NCBI GenBank assembly: GCA_019358945.1 | Contig: JAHHIE010000021.1 | Span: 35,217-99,216 of the forward strand | Source: Stenomitos rutilans HA7619-LM2 | Lineage (GTDB): Bacteria > Cyanobacteriota > Cyanobacteriia > Leptolyngbyales > Leptolyngbyaceae | Reading direction: 5' to 3' | Length of the DNA: 64,000 nt | Shown here: positions 1 to 7,342 of the stretch, piece by piece | How the letters are laid out: every line of letters starts with the position of its first letter | How positions within the stretch are numbered: the first letter of the stretch is position 1 | The notes under the pieces: generated by a model | What the model was told of the DNA's origin: nothing | What the model saw: only the letters and a program-made list of their open reading frames with translations | Database searches by the model: none | Program-made: the position numbers and the translations under genes

Positions 1-849
1 AATGGTCTGTCTGGCCGTTTCCCGATCAAAGCCAGAAGAAATGGGTGCTGCCGTGCCTAAAGGGTTAGGTGTAACAGTGATTTGCGTTCCAGGAGCAGGC
101 GTGAGGCCAACAAAGGCTGGGTTTTCAGCAACCTGACCCGTGATAGGTGTCTGTTCTTTAACCGCTTGAGAGGTTTCTGCCTGTACCGCAGCAATGCCCG
201 GATCGGCGTTTGGCGTAGCTTTACTGAAGGGTAAATCCAGATCTTTGACCAGTTCGCTGGTTTGGTAGAACGTGTTCAGATCAAAGTTGTAGATCTGAAT
301 GACCTGATTTTGAATGATGACCGCCATTTGCCCTGCTTTGAGGGTCCGGGCTTGAGGATTGTCTCCATTAGAGACCTCAATGCGGCTGTTGGTCAACGCT
401 CCCACGATCGTGGTGTTGGTGTCTTCGTTATAGCGAACAAACAGGGCTGAACCACGGATACCTGCGGCGGCGTTAGGGGTGCGCACATTTGTACGTCCCT
501 GACCAGGTGGAATGAGCAACAGGGCTGTGCCGTTGCCCAGGTAGAAGTTGCGGGTGTTGGGGACAAACTGAAACAGTGCCCGCTCACCAATACGGGCTAG
601 AGAGCTGTCGTTGAAGCGTAGCTCGGCGAAGGATCGGCGAGCCGTTGCCAAAGCATCTCCAGGCGTCATCGTATCGGCATTTCGAGCAGCACGAGTCACC
701 CGATTTTTGAAAATGAGCTGGACTTGATTGCGAAGTGCCTGAACAGTAGCTCTGGTCAGTGGGGTTTCGGCACTGGCTTGCTGGGGTAACAGTAAGGTTC
801 CAGCACTAAACAGACTCAACGTGACGATCAGGAAGAATTTGCGAGACAT
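1..849 (-). CDS. FecR-domain periplasmic protein (3' end outside window)
   Basis: The reading frame starts at 849 with ATG and stays open for 283 codons to the window edge, so the C-terminus is missing. An N-terminal signal peptide (hydrophobic stretch about residues 4-20, then an A-S-A cleavage-like site near 24-27) is followed by a FecR-type region. That region includes a positively charged N-part, R-x-F-A-E-L-R-F-N-D-S near residue 75, and the typical N-A-A-A-G-I-R-G-S core near residue 127. FecR proteins classically sense envelope signals, but no sigma factor lies nearby and there is no cytoplasmic anti-sigma part. It is divergent from the barrel-like gene at 1391 and belongs with a second FecR gene and a CHASE2 cyclase. 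Family assignment is fairly sure; ligand and partner are unknown. Confidence 0.85.
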   Translation of the reverse strand, partial: MSRKFFLIVTLSLFSAGTLLLPQQASAETPLTRATVQALRNQVQLIFKNRVTRAARNADTMTPGDALATARRSFAELRFNDSSLARIGERALFQFVPNTRNFYLGNGTALLLIPPGQGRTNVRTPNAAAGIRGSALFVRYNEDTNTTIVGALTNSRIEVSNGDNPQARTLKAGQMAVIIQNQVIQIYNFDLNTFYQTSELVKDLDLPFSKATPNADPGIAAVQAETSQAVKEQTPITGQVAENPAFVGLTPAPGTQITVTPNPLGTAAPISSGFDRETARQTI

Positions 850-1390
850 ATTGGCTCCAAGCGTTCAAGATCACTCAGCGATCGCACCCTGGCTGCGCTG
901 CCTGAAAAACGCACTGAACCACATTCCCTCACTTGCACTTCACAGTCTTTGGACAGGTAGTGTAAGTTACTGCTCGATGCTAACTAGCCCTAGAGCGCTA
1001 GCGCTCAATGCGTCAGCCTTAGGAATTGGATCGAAGTAAGATTTTCAGGATTTGGATGAATTACGTATTTCCTCTTAAGTGTAAAGCGCAGCTTTAATTA
1101 AAGCAGATATGAAGCCTCATACTCATAAGCTTACTTTCAACAAATCTAAATGTCACTCAAAACGCGAACAATCCCTAATTTGAGCGATGGCATTACATTT
1201 GTTTGAGTTGCCTAATGGCATAGGCTAGAAGAATATCCCTGAAAGCCATCAAAGCGGTTGTGTTCCCTGGCGCAATCTCTGTCGTTCGCAGTCCCTCCAT
1301 CTCAGTAGTTCCACGGTTCCTGATTTGCAGACTCGTCACTCATTGACCCCCTTTGGGCTGTATCTACCCCTCCGGTTAAACATCTGGCAG
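850..1390. other. Divergent intergenic region with a perfect 14-bp palindrome
   Basis: About 540 bases lie between the divergent FecR and barrel-like genes. No gene is supported here. A perfect palindrome, GAGCGCTAGCGCTC, lies at 993-1006. The region from about 1040 to 1200 is AT-rich and presumably carries promoters for both directions, but I cannot pick out convincing -35/-10 pairs. Confidence 0.4.
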
Positions 1391-2671
1391 ATGATGATGA
1401 TTTGGAGCAGCTTATGTTTTAGTAGCCTCGTCTGGTCTGTGCCCAAGACCCTGGCACTCCCTAGTGCTAATGTTGCCTCTCAAGCGATCGCGCCCCCCCC
1501 TGCTACTACCACTGTGCCTCCGGTACCCCGTTCCCCAAAGCCGCTAGCGACAACCCAGCGACAACGTCATCGTGCGGCTGCCCTCTTACCCCTCCAACCA
1601 CTGCAAGCGACAATCGACTCTACCAGGACGATCAGCCCCACTCAGGCTGACGCGGCTACGTCAAATCCGTTTAAAGATTTAGCGATCGCCGATACGGTTG
1701 CACAGAACGCTGCCCCTGCTCCTAGCCCGCCTGATAGCAAACCGCTTCAGCCGGGTGACGGCGATCCCGAACTGGGCATCATCCGGTTGCAAGTGCCCAA
1801 AAGCTCTCCCTCTGCACCCACAGGCGACGCGATCGGGCAAGGTGCGACAGACCCCCAGCAAACGCCCTGCGCGTCAGGAATTCAACCCGATCCAGAATTG
1901 GGGTGTTTGCCCTTGCAATCATTGCCGCCACCACCACCGCCTCGTCAGCCTGCTGTCTATCTTCTGGTGCACCTTGACTACTTTCGCAGCAGTAACGTAT
2001 TTTCAGCGGTTGACCCGGTTGATGATGGGTTGGTCAGACCGGGGTTGACGCTGTTTACAGCGCCTGCGATCGGGCGCAACACTTACTTTGTTGGCTCGAT
2101 CGATGGCAATTTGATTCGCTACAACACGCAGTCTCAAATTGACTACAACGAACTGAGGTTTAGAGCAGGCATTTTTCAGCGGCTTTCGCCAACCATGTTT
2201 GGTGAGCTTGGCTGGAGCAATCAACAACTGTTCATTGCAGGGAGCAAGATTCCAGGGCTGCCTGTAGGCACTCGTTTTTTGAATGACCACGCACTTCGCT
2301 TGGAGCTAAGCCGTCGCGATCAGCTAAACAAGCGGTTAGCGCTGAATACGTTTTATCAGTTCCGGCTAAGTTTTGCTGATCCTGATATACGATCGCGGCT
2401 TCTGAACTCATTCATCGCATCCTTCAGCTATGACCTCCAGCCCAACCTTCAGGTGGGACTCGACTACCAGTTTGCGCTGGCAAACTTCACAGCGATTAGA
2501 CGGGATGACCAGTACCATCAACTGGCGGCTCGTCTGACTTACACCGCGTTTCGGAATACACAATTTAACGTCTTTGTAGGTTATAGCTTTGGCAATTCGT
2601 CTGATCCCTTGATCGACTTTAGTGGTCTCATTTTAGGCGTGAGTATGACGGTCAATTTGGGGCTTTTTTAG
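1391..2671 (+). CDS. Proline-rich exported protein with probable C-terminal outer-membrane beta-barrel
   Basis: The open frame extends up to a TTG at 1325. I prefer the ATG run at 1391-1399 because it places a signal-like hydrophobic segment (M-I-W-S-S-L-C-F-S-S-L) at the N-terminus. Residues about 30-190 are Pro/Ala/Gln-rich and low in complexity. The last 240 or so residues show alternating polar and aromatic strands and end in Phe, as outer-membrane barrels do. No specific family is recognised. It lies between two FecR genes and upstream of a CHASE2 cyclase, so a role as the outer-membrane part of an envelope sensing set is possible but inferred. It could equally be a small porin-like protein of unrelated function. 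Confidence 0.7.
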   Translation: MMMIWSSLCFSSLVWSVPKTLALPSANVASQAIAPPPATTTVPPVPRSPKPLATTQRQRHRAAALLPLQPLQATIDSTRTISPTQADAATSNPFKDLAIADTVAQNAAPAPSPPDSKPLQPGDGDPELGIIRLQVPKSSPSAPTGDAIGQGATDPQQTPCASGIQPDPELGCLPLQSLPPPPPPRQPAVYLLVHLDYFRSSNVFSAVDPVDDGLVRPGLTLFTAPAIGRNTYFVGSIDGNLIRYNTQSQIDYNELRFRAGIFQRLSPTMFGELGWSNQQLFIAGSKIPGLPVGTRFLNDHALRLELSRRDQLNKRLALNTFYQFRLSFADPDIRSRLLNSFIASFSYDLQPNLQVGLDYQFALANFTAIRRDDQYHQLAARLTYTAFRNTQFNVFVGYSFGNSSDPLIDFSGLILGVSMTVNLGLF

Positions 2672-3035
2672 ATGCACTCGATCGCAGGCACTTTTCAGCG
2701 CCAAACATGTCTATCGTGAAAGCCGCAGTCAGGGTTGTCTAAGCGAGCGAGGGGTGCCACGCTTCAAGGCCACGATCAAAGCCGCTGTAAATTCACTTAA
2801 AACTCTCTGGAATAGCGTTGCCTCCCTGAGTAGAAAGAGGCAGAAGCCGATCCATTCAAGCGTTGACCACAAGTATCAAGCGACCGTTCACGGTAACACC
2901 AACGTAACGCCGACAGCTAACTTCAAGACGATTCTCACGCCCAATATGGGATTACTAGCTACGCGCATCTTCGATCATCAGGGGAGTCTACCTACGTTCA
3001 CACAATGCTACTGGTAGTGCTCTGGAGTCACTTCT
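2672..3035. other. Intergenic region, no supported gene
   Basis: This 364-base stretch separates the barrel-like gene from the next FecR gene. A GTG-initiated 87-codon frame (2754-3017) exists, but it has no convincing ribosome binding site, signal or recognisable domain. I see no strong terminator. Confidence 0.35.
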
Positions 3036-3932
3036 ATGTTGACGATTTCTCAATGGCTTCCCACTAGCGGGAGGTTGAATCGCATCCTGCTGCTCTTTGT
3101 TTGTGCGCTGTGCGTTGTGCTGGCGACACGATCGCCCCTCATGGCGCAAACACCGACGATCAATCAAGCCAAAATTACTCAAGTGCTGGACGGATCTCAA
3201 GTGTTTATCCAAAATCGGCAAGCGAAGGTTAACGACGCAGCAAGTAAAGGTCAACGCGTGCGTACAGGCGAGGCACGGGCACAGTTGACCTTTAATACAG
3301 GTGCGATCGGGCGGTTAGCTCATAACTCAGTGTTAACGGTCGGACAATGTGCCCGTCTGCGACAAGGAACCCTCCTGGTCAACGGGGCAATGAATGGCTG
3401 CACATCGTCTGTTGTGGCGGGTGTACGTGGCACAACCTATGTTCTGGAAGCAACCGACGCGGGAGAAACAGGCATTAAAGTGCTGGAAGGGGAAGTGACG
3501 GTGACTCGTCAACGGGTTGCAGAGGAGGATGCAGAGCCATCTCCTGGCAGCAAGCAGTTCTCACTGCCTTCAATCATCCCCTCGCTGCCATCATCTGCAC
3601 CCGAACCCGAACCCAGTCCATCGCCCGATTCAGTTGAGGCACCCGTTGAGCCGATCGCCACGCCCGTACCGACTGATGCAAATCAGGTGGTGCTGCAAGC
3701 GGGTGAGAAGGTTAGCGTGAGTCCGACTGGCACTTTGGGATTGGTCGAAAAGCTGACTCAAAGTGAATTTACTAATTTGCTGAGAGGTGGCTTGTTTAAT
3801 GGCTTTACGCTGTCGTTGCCTGGAATGTCAAAGATTCAGTCGAGCTTTCAGCAGTTGTTTCCAGGTGTTCCCTTTCCGATTCGGCTACCGAGCGTTTCAA
3901 TTCCAGGTCTGCCGATTCGGTTGCCCTTTTAG
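3036..3932 (+). CDS. FecR-domain protein, exported
   Basis: This 298-residue protein has a signal peptide (hydrophobic about residues 18-32, cleavage near A-Q at 36-37). A FecR domain covers roughly residues 40-160. Its motifs include G-A-I-G-R-L-A-H-N-S, the R-L-R-Q-G-T-L-L-V-N-G strand and V-A-G-V-R-G-T-T-Y near residue 130. A Pro/Ser/Glu linker (about 165-220) follows, and the C-terminus is rich in P-G-L-P-I-R-L-P-like repeats. TGGAG lies about ten bases before the ATG. It is 26 bases upstream of the CHASE2 cyclase on the same strand, so the two are probably co-transcribed. Pairing of FecR with CHASE2 proteins is a recurring cyanobacterial arrangement; a role in presenting a periplasmic signal to CHASE2 is inference. 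Confidence 0.88.
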   Translation: MLTISQWLPTSGRLNRILLLFVCALCVVLATRSPLMAQTPTINQAKITQVLDGSQVFIQNRQAKVNDAASKGQRVRTGEARAQLTFNTGAIGRLAHNSVLTVGQCARLRQGTLLVNGAMNGCTSSVVAGVRGTTYVLEATDAGETGIKVLEGEVTVTRQRVAEEDAEPSPGSKQFSLPSIIPSLPSSAPEPEPSPSPDSVEAPVEPIATPVPTDANQVVLQAGEKVSVSPTGTLGLVEKLTQSEFTNLLRGGLFNGFTLSLPGMSKIQSSFQQLFPGVPFPIRLPSVSIPGLPIRLPF

Positions 3933-3958
3933 CACCTGAAGGATAGAGGGAGGGGTGC

Positions 3959-5899
3959 ATGACCCAAACTAAACATCGATGGCAGGTCAGACCAGAGGCG
4001 ATCGCGCCCGTCTTCATTAGCCTGTTAGCGGTCACTAGCGCGATCGCGACTGCGGTGAATTTTCAACCGTTGTGGCAGTTAGAGTTGCAAACGCAAGCAC
4101 TCTTTTTTCGACTGCGAGGCCCCGTTGCACCGTCCCAGCAGGTGGTGATTTTGGCGATCGATGATGATTCGCTCACGCGAGGGCGAGATTCTAAAGAGTT
4201 GAAGTCGCTGGCAACGATTCAATCATGGCCTTGGCGACGCACAGCCTACGCAGAGGCGATCGACAAGTTGATGGCAGCAGGTGCAAAAGCCGTTGCGGTT
4301 GATGTGCTGTGGGATTTGCCAAGTGAGCGACCCGATGACGATCGACGGCTTCAGCAAACCTTGCAGAAGTACGCGGGACGGGTGACGCTGGCAGCTCTTC
4401 ATGCCTCGTCTCAAAGCAATGGCGGCGGGTTAGATCAGTTGGTTTATCCCGATCCGATGTTTCAAGTCGAGCCAAAATCCATTGGGTTTATCAACTATCT
4501 CACTGAACCAGATGGTCGATTTCGACGGTTTGCCAGCGCCTATCTCGATCGCATTGACGCCGACTTACGCCGATCACAACCCAATCTAATTTCGTTTGAC
4601 GAAGCCAGTTTGCAAGCGTCTAAACTGCCTGTTGCGCAGCCCAAAGGAGACTATATCTTCTTCTACGGTGGACAAAACACGTTCACAACGGTTTCGTTCT
4701 GGCATGTGCTGTATCCCCAAAACTGGGCCTTGCTCAAGCAGCAGCAGGTGTTTAAGGACAAAATCGTGCTGATCGGCCCGACGGCTGCCTTTTTGCAAGA
4801 TATTCACTCTACGCCGTTTGGGGATGTTTCGGGGGTGGAAATTCACGCCAACGCGATCGCCACGCTGCTGGAAAATCGGACATTGGCAGAGGTCGTTCCC
4901 GCTCCACGCTGGCGAGGCTTCTACCTGTTGCTTAGCATTGCGGGCATTGGGCTTGCTATTAGCCAACTCGCCAGACGCGCCACGCAACGCTTCTTTCTGG
5001 CGATCGTCATTGCGGTCATCTGGTCAATCATCGGCTATGGCAGCTTTGTCTATGGTGGCTGGATTCTCCCAGTTGCCACGCCCATGCTGGCGATCGGCCT
5101 GAGCGGACTGTCCTTTCTCGGCACCGGAGCCGTGAGCGATCAACTTGAAAAGCTGCGTCTGCGTCGCACATTGGAACGGTATGTGGCAATGCCTGTGGTG
5201 GAAGAAATTCTGAACCAGCCCGAAGACTTCCAGGCGTTGCTTCAGGGGCGCAAGCTCAAAGCTGCCGTGTTGTTTTGCGATATTCGCGGGTTTACCACAC
5301 TGTCGTACAAGCTGCCTCCCGAACAGTTGGTTGCGTTGCTCAATATTTACCTCAATGCAATGGTGGAAGCGGTAGCCGCTGCCAGTGGCACGATCGACAA
5401 ATTCATTGGCGATGCGGTAATGGCAGAATTTGGCTCGCCCGTTTCCTATGGTGAACAGGTGGATGCGATGAATGCCATTCGCGCGGCATTGGGGATGCGT
5501 CAGGCGTTGGCAACGCTGCGATCGCAGTGGCAGCAGGAAGGCAAAACGTTGTTGTATCACGGCATTGGCATCAGCTATGGCGAAGTGATTGCGGGCAATA
5601 TTGGCTCGCTACGACGGCTGGAATACACCGTGATGGGCGACACGGTCAACGTTGCCAGCCGTGTGGAAGGGCTAACTAAAAACTTCTGGACAGATATTTT
5701 GATCACGGACTCGCTGTATCAACTGGTGCAGGAGCAGGTAGAAGTGGTGTTTGTGGGCGAACATTTACTGCGGGGACGCGAAGAAAGCCCCACAGACCTC
5801 TACAGTCTGGTGGGGCTGAAAGGCGAATCACCAACGCTCTACCATCAAGTACACGAAGAACTGCGCCGCTATCTGGGCTACAAAGAATCAACCTCATAG
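3959..5899 (+). CDS. CHASE2-domain class III adenylate cyclase, bicarbonate-type active site
   Basis: This 646-residue membrane protein has an N-terminal transmembrane helix (about 15-35). A periplasmic CHASE2 sensor domain (about 45-300) follows, with three transmembrane helices (about 322-395) and a cytoplasmic class III cyclase domain (about 430-600). Metal-binding aspartates are D441 (F-C-D-I-R-G-F-T) and D485 (F-I-G-D-A-V-M). The purine-selecting lysine is K481, and the transition-state pair N564/R568 is present (V-N-V-A-S-R). The second substrate-selecting position is Thr557 (E-Y-T-V-M-G-D) instead of Asp. This Lys/Thr pair marks class IIIb, the group that includes bicarbonate-responsive cyanobacterial CyaC and mammalian soluble cyclase. 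All catalytic residues are present, so cAMP synthesis is very likely; the CHASE2 ligand is unknown. Confidence 0.93.
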   Translation: MTQTKHRWQVRPEAIAPVFISLLAVTSAIATAVNFQPLWQLELQTQALFFRLRGPVAPSQQVVILAIDDDSLTRGRDSKELKSLATIQSWPWRRTAYAEAIDKLMAAGAKAVAVDVLWDLPSERPDDDRRLQQTLQKYAGRVTLAALHASSQSNGGGLDQLVYPDPMFQVEPKSIGFINYLTEPDGRFRRFASAYLDRIDADLRRSQPNLISFDEASLQASKLPVAQPKGDYIFFYGGQNTFTTVSFWHVLYPQNWALLKQQQVFKDKIVLIGPTAAFLQDIHSTPFGDVSGVEIHANAIATLLENRTLAEVVPAPRWRGFYLLLSIAGIGLAISQLARRATQRFFLAIVIAVIWSIIGYGSFVYGGWILPVATPMLAIGLSGLSFLGTGAVSDQLEKLRLRRTLERYVAMPVVEEILNQPEDFQALLQGRKLKAAVLFCDIRGFTTLSYKLPPEQLVALLNIYLNAMVEAVAAASGTIDKFIGDAVMAEFGSPVSYGEQVDAMNAIRAALGMRQALATLRSQWQQEGKTLLYHGIGISYGEVIAGNIGSLRRLEYTVMGDTVNVASRVEGLTKNFWTDILITDSLYQLVQEQVEVVFVGEHLLRGREESPTDLYSLVGLKGESPTLYHQVHEELRRYLGYKESTS

Positions 5900-5904
5900 A
5901 AATA

Positions 5905-5974
5905 CAAACCTCGGAGGTTTGAACCAAGAATCAGGCATCGTCACCCATATCGTTGCTGAAACCTCCGAGGTTTT
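5905..5974. repeat. Inverted pair of palindromic AAACCTC-N-GAGGTTT repeats (pair 1)
   Basis: Two 15-bp palindromes lie in opposite orientation as judged by the central base: AAACCTCGGAGGTTT at 5906-5920 and AAACCTCCGAGGTTT at 5959-5973. Together they form a roughly 68-bp REP-pair-like unit directly after the cyclase stop codon and before the convergent Uma2 gene. It may act as a two-way terminator. Related pairs occur at 7126-7192, 7219-7283 and 24692-24760. Confidence 0.8.
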
Positions 5975-5980
5975 GGGCAA

Positions 5981-6565
5981 CTAAACATCTGGGTGTTCGA
6001 TTGCAAAGACCTGAGCGATCGTCCGATCGAGTGCTCCCAATTGATGCGAAGAGAGCCGATCGCTGCCACTGAGTGTCGCCATCTCTGCATACACACCCTG
6101 TTGCAACACCAACAGCAGAATCGTTTGCCGTTGTGGATCGACCACCCAATATTCAGGAATGCCGCGATCCTGGTATTGCAGCCGTTTGGCAATGTAATCT
6201 CGATCGCGCTGCAACTCACCGGGGCTAACAATTTCAATCACCAGGTCGGGCGGTGCCATCGAGAGCCGAATGGTGTTGCGTCGCTGCAACTGCTCAATGT
6301 GTTCTGCACGAATGATAGTCAGATCCGGGTAACGATTGCGCGGTTCGCCTCTCACCTCAAGCTCTAACCCGTGCCCCCGGAGCCTGCGATGCCCCACGAT
6401 CGGCAGAAAAATGGCAAAGAGGAGGTTGGCAATCTCAACATTCAGTCCCGATTCTGGTGGCCCTTCGATCAACTCCCCATTAAAAAGCTCGTACAGGTTC
6501 TCTGTGCCATCGTCGTAGGACAGATACTCGTCAAAGCTAAGAAAGCGCGGCTTGGTTTGAATCAT
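5981..6565 (-). CDS. Uma2-family (DUF820) PD-(D/E)XK nuclease-like protein
   Basis: This 194-residue protein carries the Uma2 fold signature. It has the N-terminal F-D-E-Y-L-S-Y-D-D-G-T, Y-E-L-F-N-G-E-L-I-E-G, then N-R-Y-P-D-L-T-I-I and P-P-D-L-V-I-E-I-V-S-P-G, which supply the Asp and Glu of the PD-(D/E)XK active site, and I-P-E-Y-W-V-V-D-P. The family is hugely expanded in cyanobacteria and its cellular role is unsettled. This is one of three unrelated-looking copies here (others at 13906 and 33221). It converges with the cyclase gene; an inverted palindrome pair lies in the short gap. Confidence 0.9.
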   Translation of the reverse strand: MIQTKPRFLSFDEYLSYDDGTENLYELFNGELIEGPPESGLNVEIANLLFAIFLPIVGHRRLRGHGLELEVRGEPRNRYPDLTIIRAEHIEQLQRRNTIRLSMAPPDLVIEIVSPGELQRDRDYIAKRLQYQDRGIPEYWVVDPQRQTILLLVLQQGVYAEMATLSGSDRLSSHQLGALDRTIAQVFAIEHPDV

Positions 6566-6628
6566 AGTGCTGAGCAGAACGGCACGATCGCTCCTATCCT
6601 AACCAGAAACCGAGTCTCTTTGATGCTA

Positions 6629-6643
6629 AAACCTCGGCGGTTT
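6629..6643. repeat. Single AAACCTCGGCGGTTT repeat
   Basis: One copy of the palindromic repeat family, with a C replacing the expected A in the right arm. Unlike the others it has no clear inverted partner within 100 bases. Confidence 0.6.
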
Positions 6644-6701
6644 GAGTCCCCCTGAGAAGATAGAATCTCTAGAGCGTTTTGTTTGATTGACTTCCTTACT
6701 G

Positions 6702-6965
6702 ATGTCTACATTCCTGCTCCAAAGTCGTTATATGAAGCGAGTTGTGCGCGGTTACGAGAAGAACGGCGATCGCCTGATGCATGAATTTCTCCTCAAAGAT
6801 GCCAGCTTGTCAGAATTACAAGATTTGTTTGAAGAACCGCGCCAGCATTTAATGGTAGACAGTTATCCTATCGCCAACATTCACTCTGCTTACTTTCAAC
6901 AACACCTGAAGGTTGTCCTTGACTTCGATCAGTTTGACTATTTCCTGGAATGTGATGCGGTGTAA
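6702..6965 (+). CDS. Small hypothetical protein
   Basis: This is an 87-residue acidic protein of unrecognised family. The ATG at 6702 is preferred over the upstream TTG at 6687. The predicted protein is soluble, with a charged N-terminal half (K-R-V-V-R-G-Y-E-K-N-G-D) and an aromatic, acidic C-terminus (F-D-Q-F-D-Y-F-L-E). No signal peptide or membrane segment is seen. It lies alone between the Uma2 gene and a repeat-rich stretch, so neighbours give no function. Confidence 0.55.
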   Translation: MSTFLLQSRYMKRVVRGYEKNGDRLMHEFLLKDASLSELQDLFEEPRQHLMVDSYPIANIHSAYFQQHLKVVLDFDQFDYFLECDAV

Positions 6966-7000
6966 CTGTGAAGTTGCTCAATGACAATCGCGTAGTGCAT

Positions 7001-7126
7001 CGAAGCATTGCAAATGTAACGCGATCGATCACGATTGCATCCGGAGCAATCTCAATTGGATAGTGATCGATCTCGAATGTCAGCCGATCGATCTCGAATG
7101 TAACGCGATCGCACTTGACGGATCAA
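7001..7126. repeat. Degenerate 21-bp tandem array (about 6 units) ahead of TIR-TPR gene
   Basis: Units start at 7001, 7022, 7043, 7064, 7085 and 7106 with exact 21-bp spacing. The best-matched pair, at 7064 and 7085, shares GATCGATCTCGAATGT. The approximate consensus is CGATCGATCTCGAATGTAACG. In-frame stops (TAG, TGA) in the array argue against it being part of a protein. Confidence 0.65.
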
Positions 7127-7192
7127 AACCTCGGAGGTTTCAATCAAGCGCTGAACGTGCAATCAACATGACGGCTTAAACCTCCGAGGTTT
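7126..7192. repeat. Inverted pair of palindromic repeats (pair 2)
   Basis: AAACCTCGGAGGTTT at 7126-7140 and its reverse complement at 7178-7192 form a REP-pair-like unit. It begins where the 21-bp array ends, in the leader region of the TIR-TPR gene. Confidence 0.8.
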
Positions 7193-7218
7193 GCATCAGC
7201 CGTTGCAGCGTGTAACTA

Positions 7219-7283
7219 AAACTTCGGAGGTTTCAACCATTGCGTTGATGCCCCCGTGATGTCTGGTTAAACCTCCGAAGTTT
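7219..7283. repeat. Inverted pair of palindromic repeats (pair 3)
   Basis: AAACTTCGGAGGTTT at 7219-7233 pairs with AAACCTCCGAAGTTT at 7269-7283. The two variants are exact reverse complements of each other, so the arm change C to T in one is matched in the other. The spacer shares TGATGTCTGGTTAAA with the pair at 24692-24760, showing that these are copies of one small element. Confidence 0.8.
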
Positions 7284-7342
7284 GGTTTGTTCTGATTGAT
7301 GCTACGTTGGTTGCAGGATTTTTTGCGATCGACGAAATAGGT

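Noticed and set aside
2754..3017. 87-codon plus-strand frame between the barrel-like and FecR genes
   Set aside because: GTG start without a proper ribosome site, no signal or domain, and composition like non-coding sequence.
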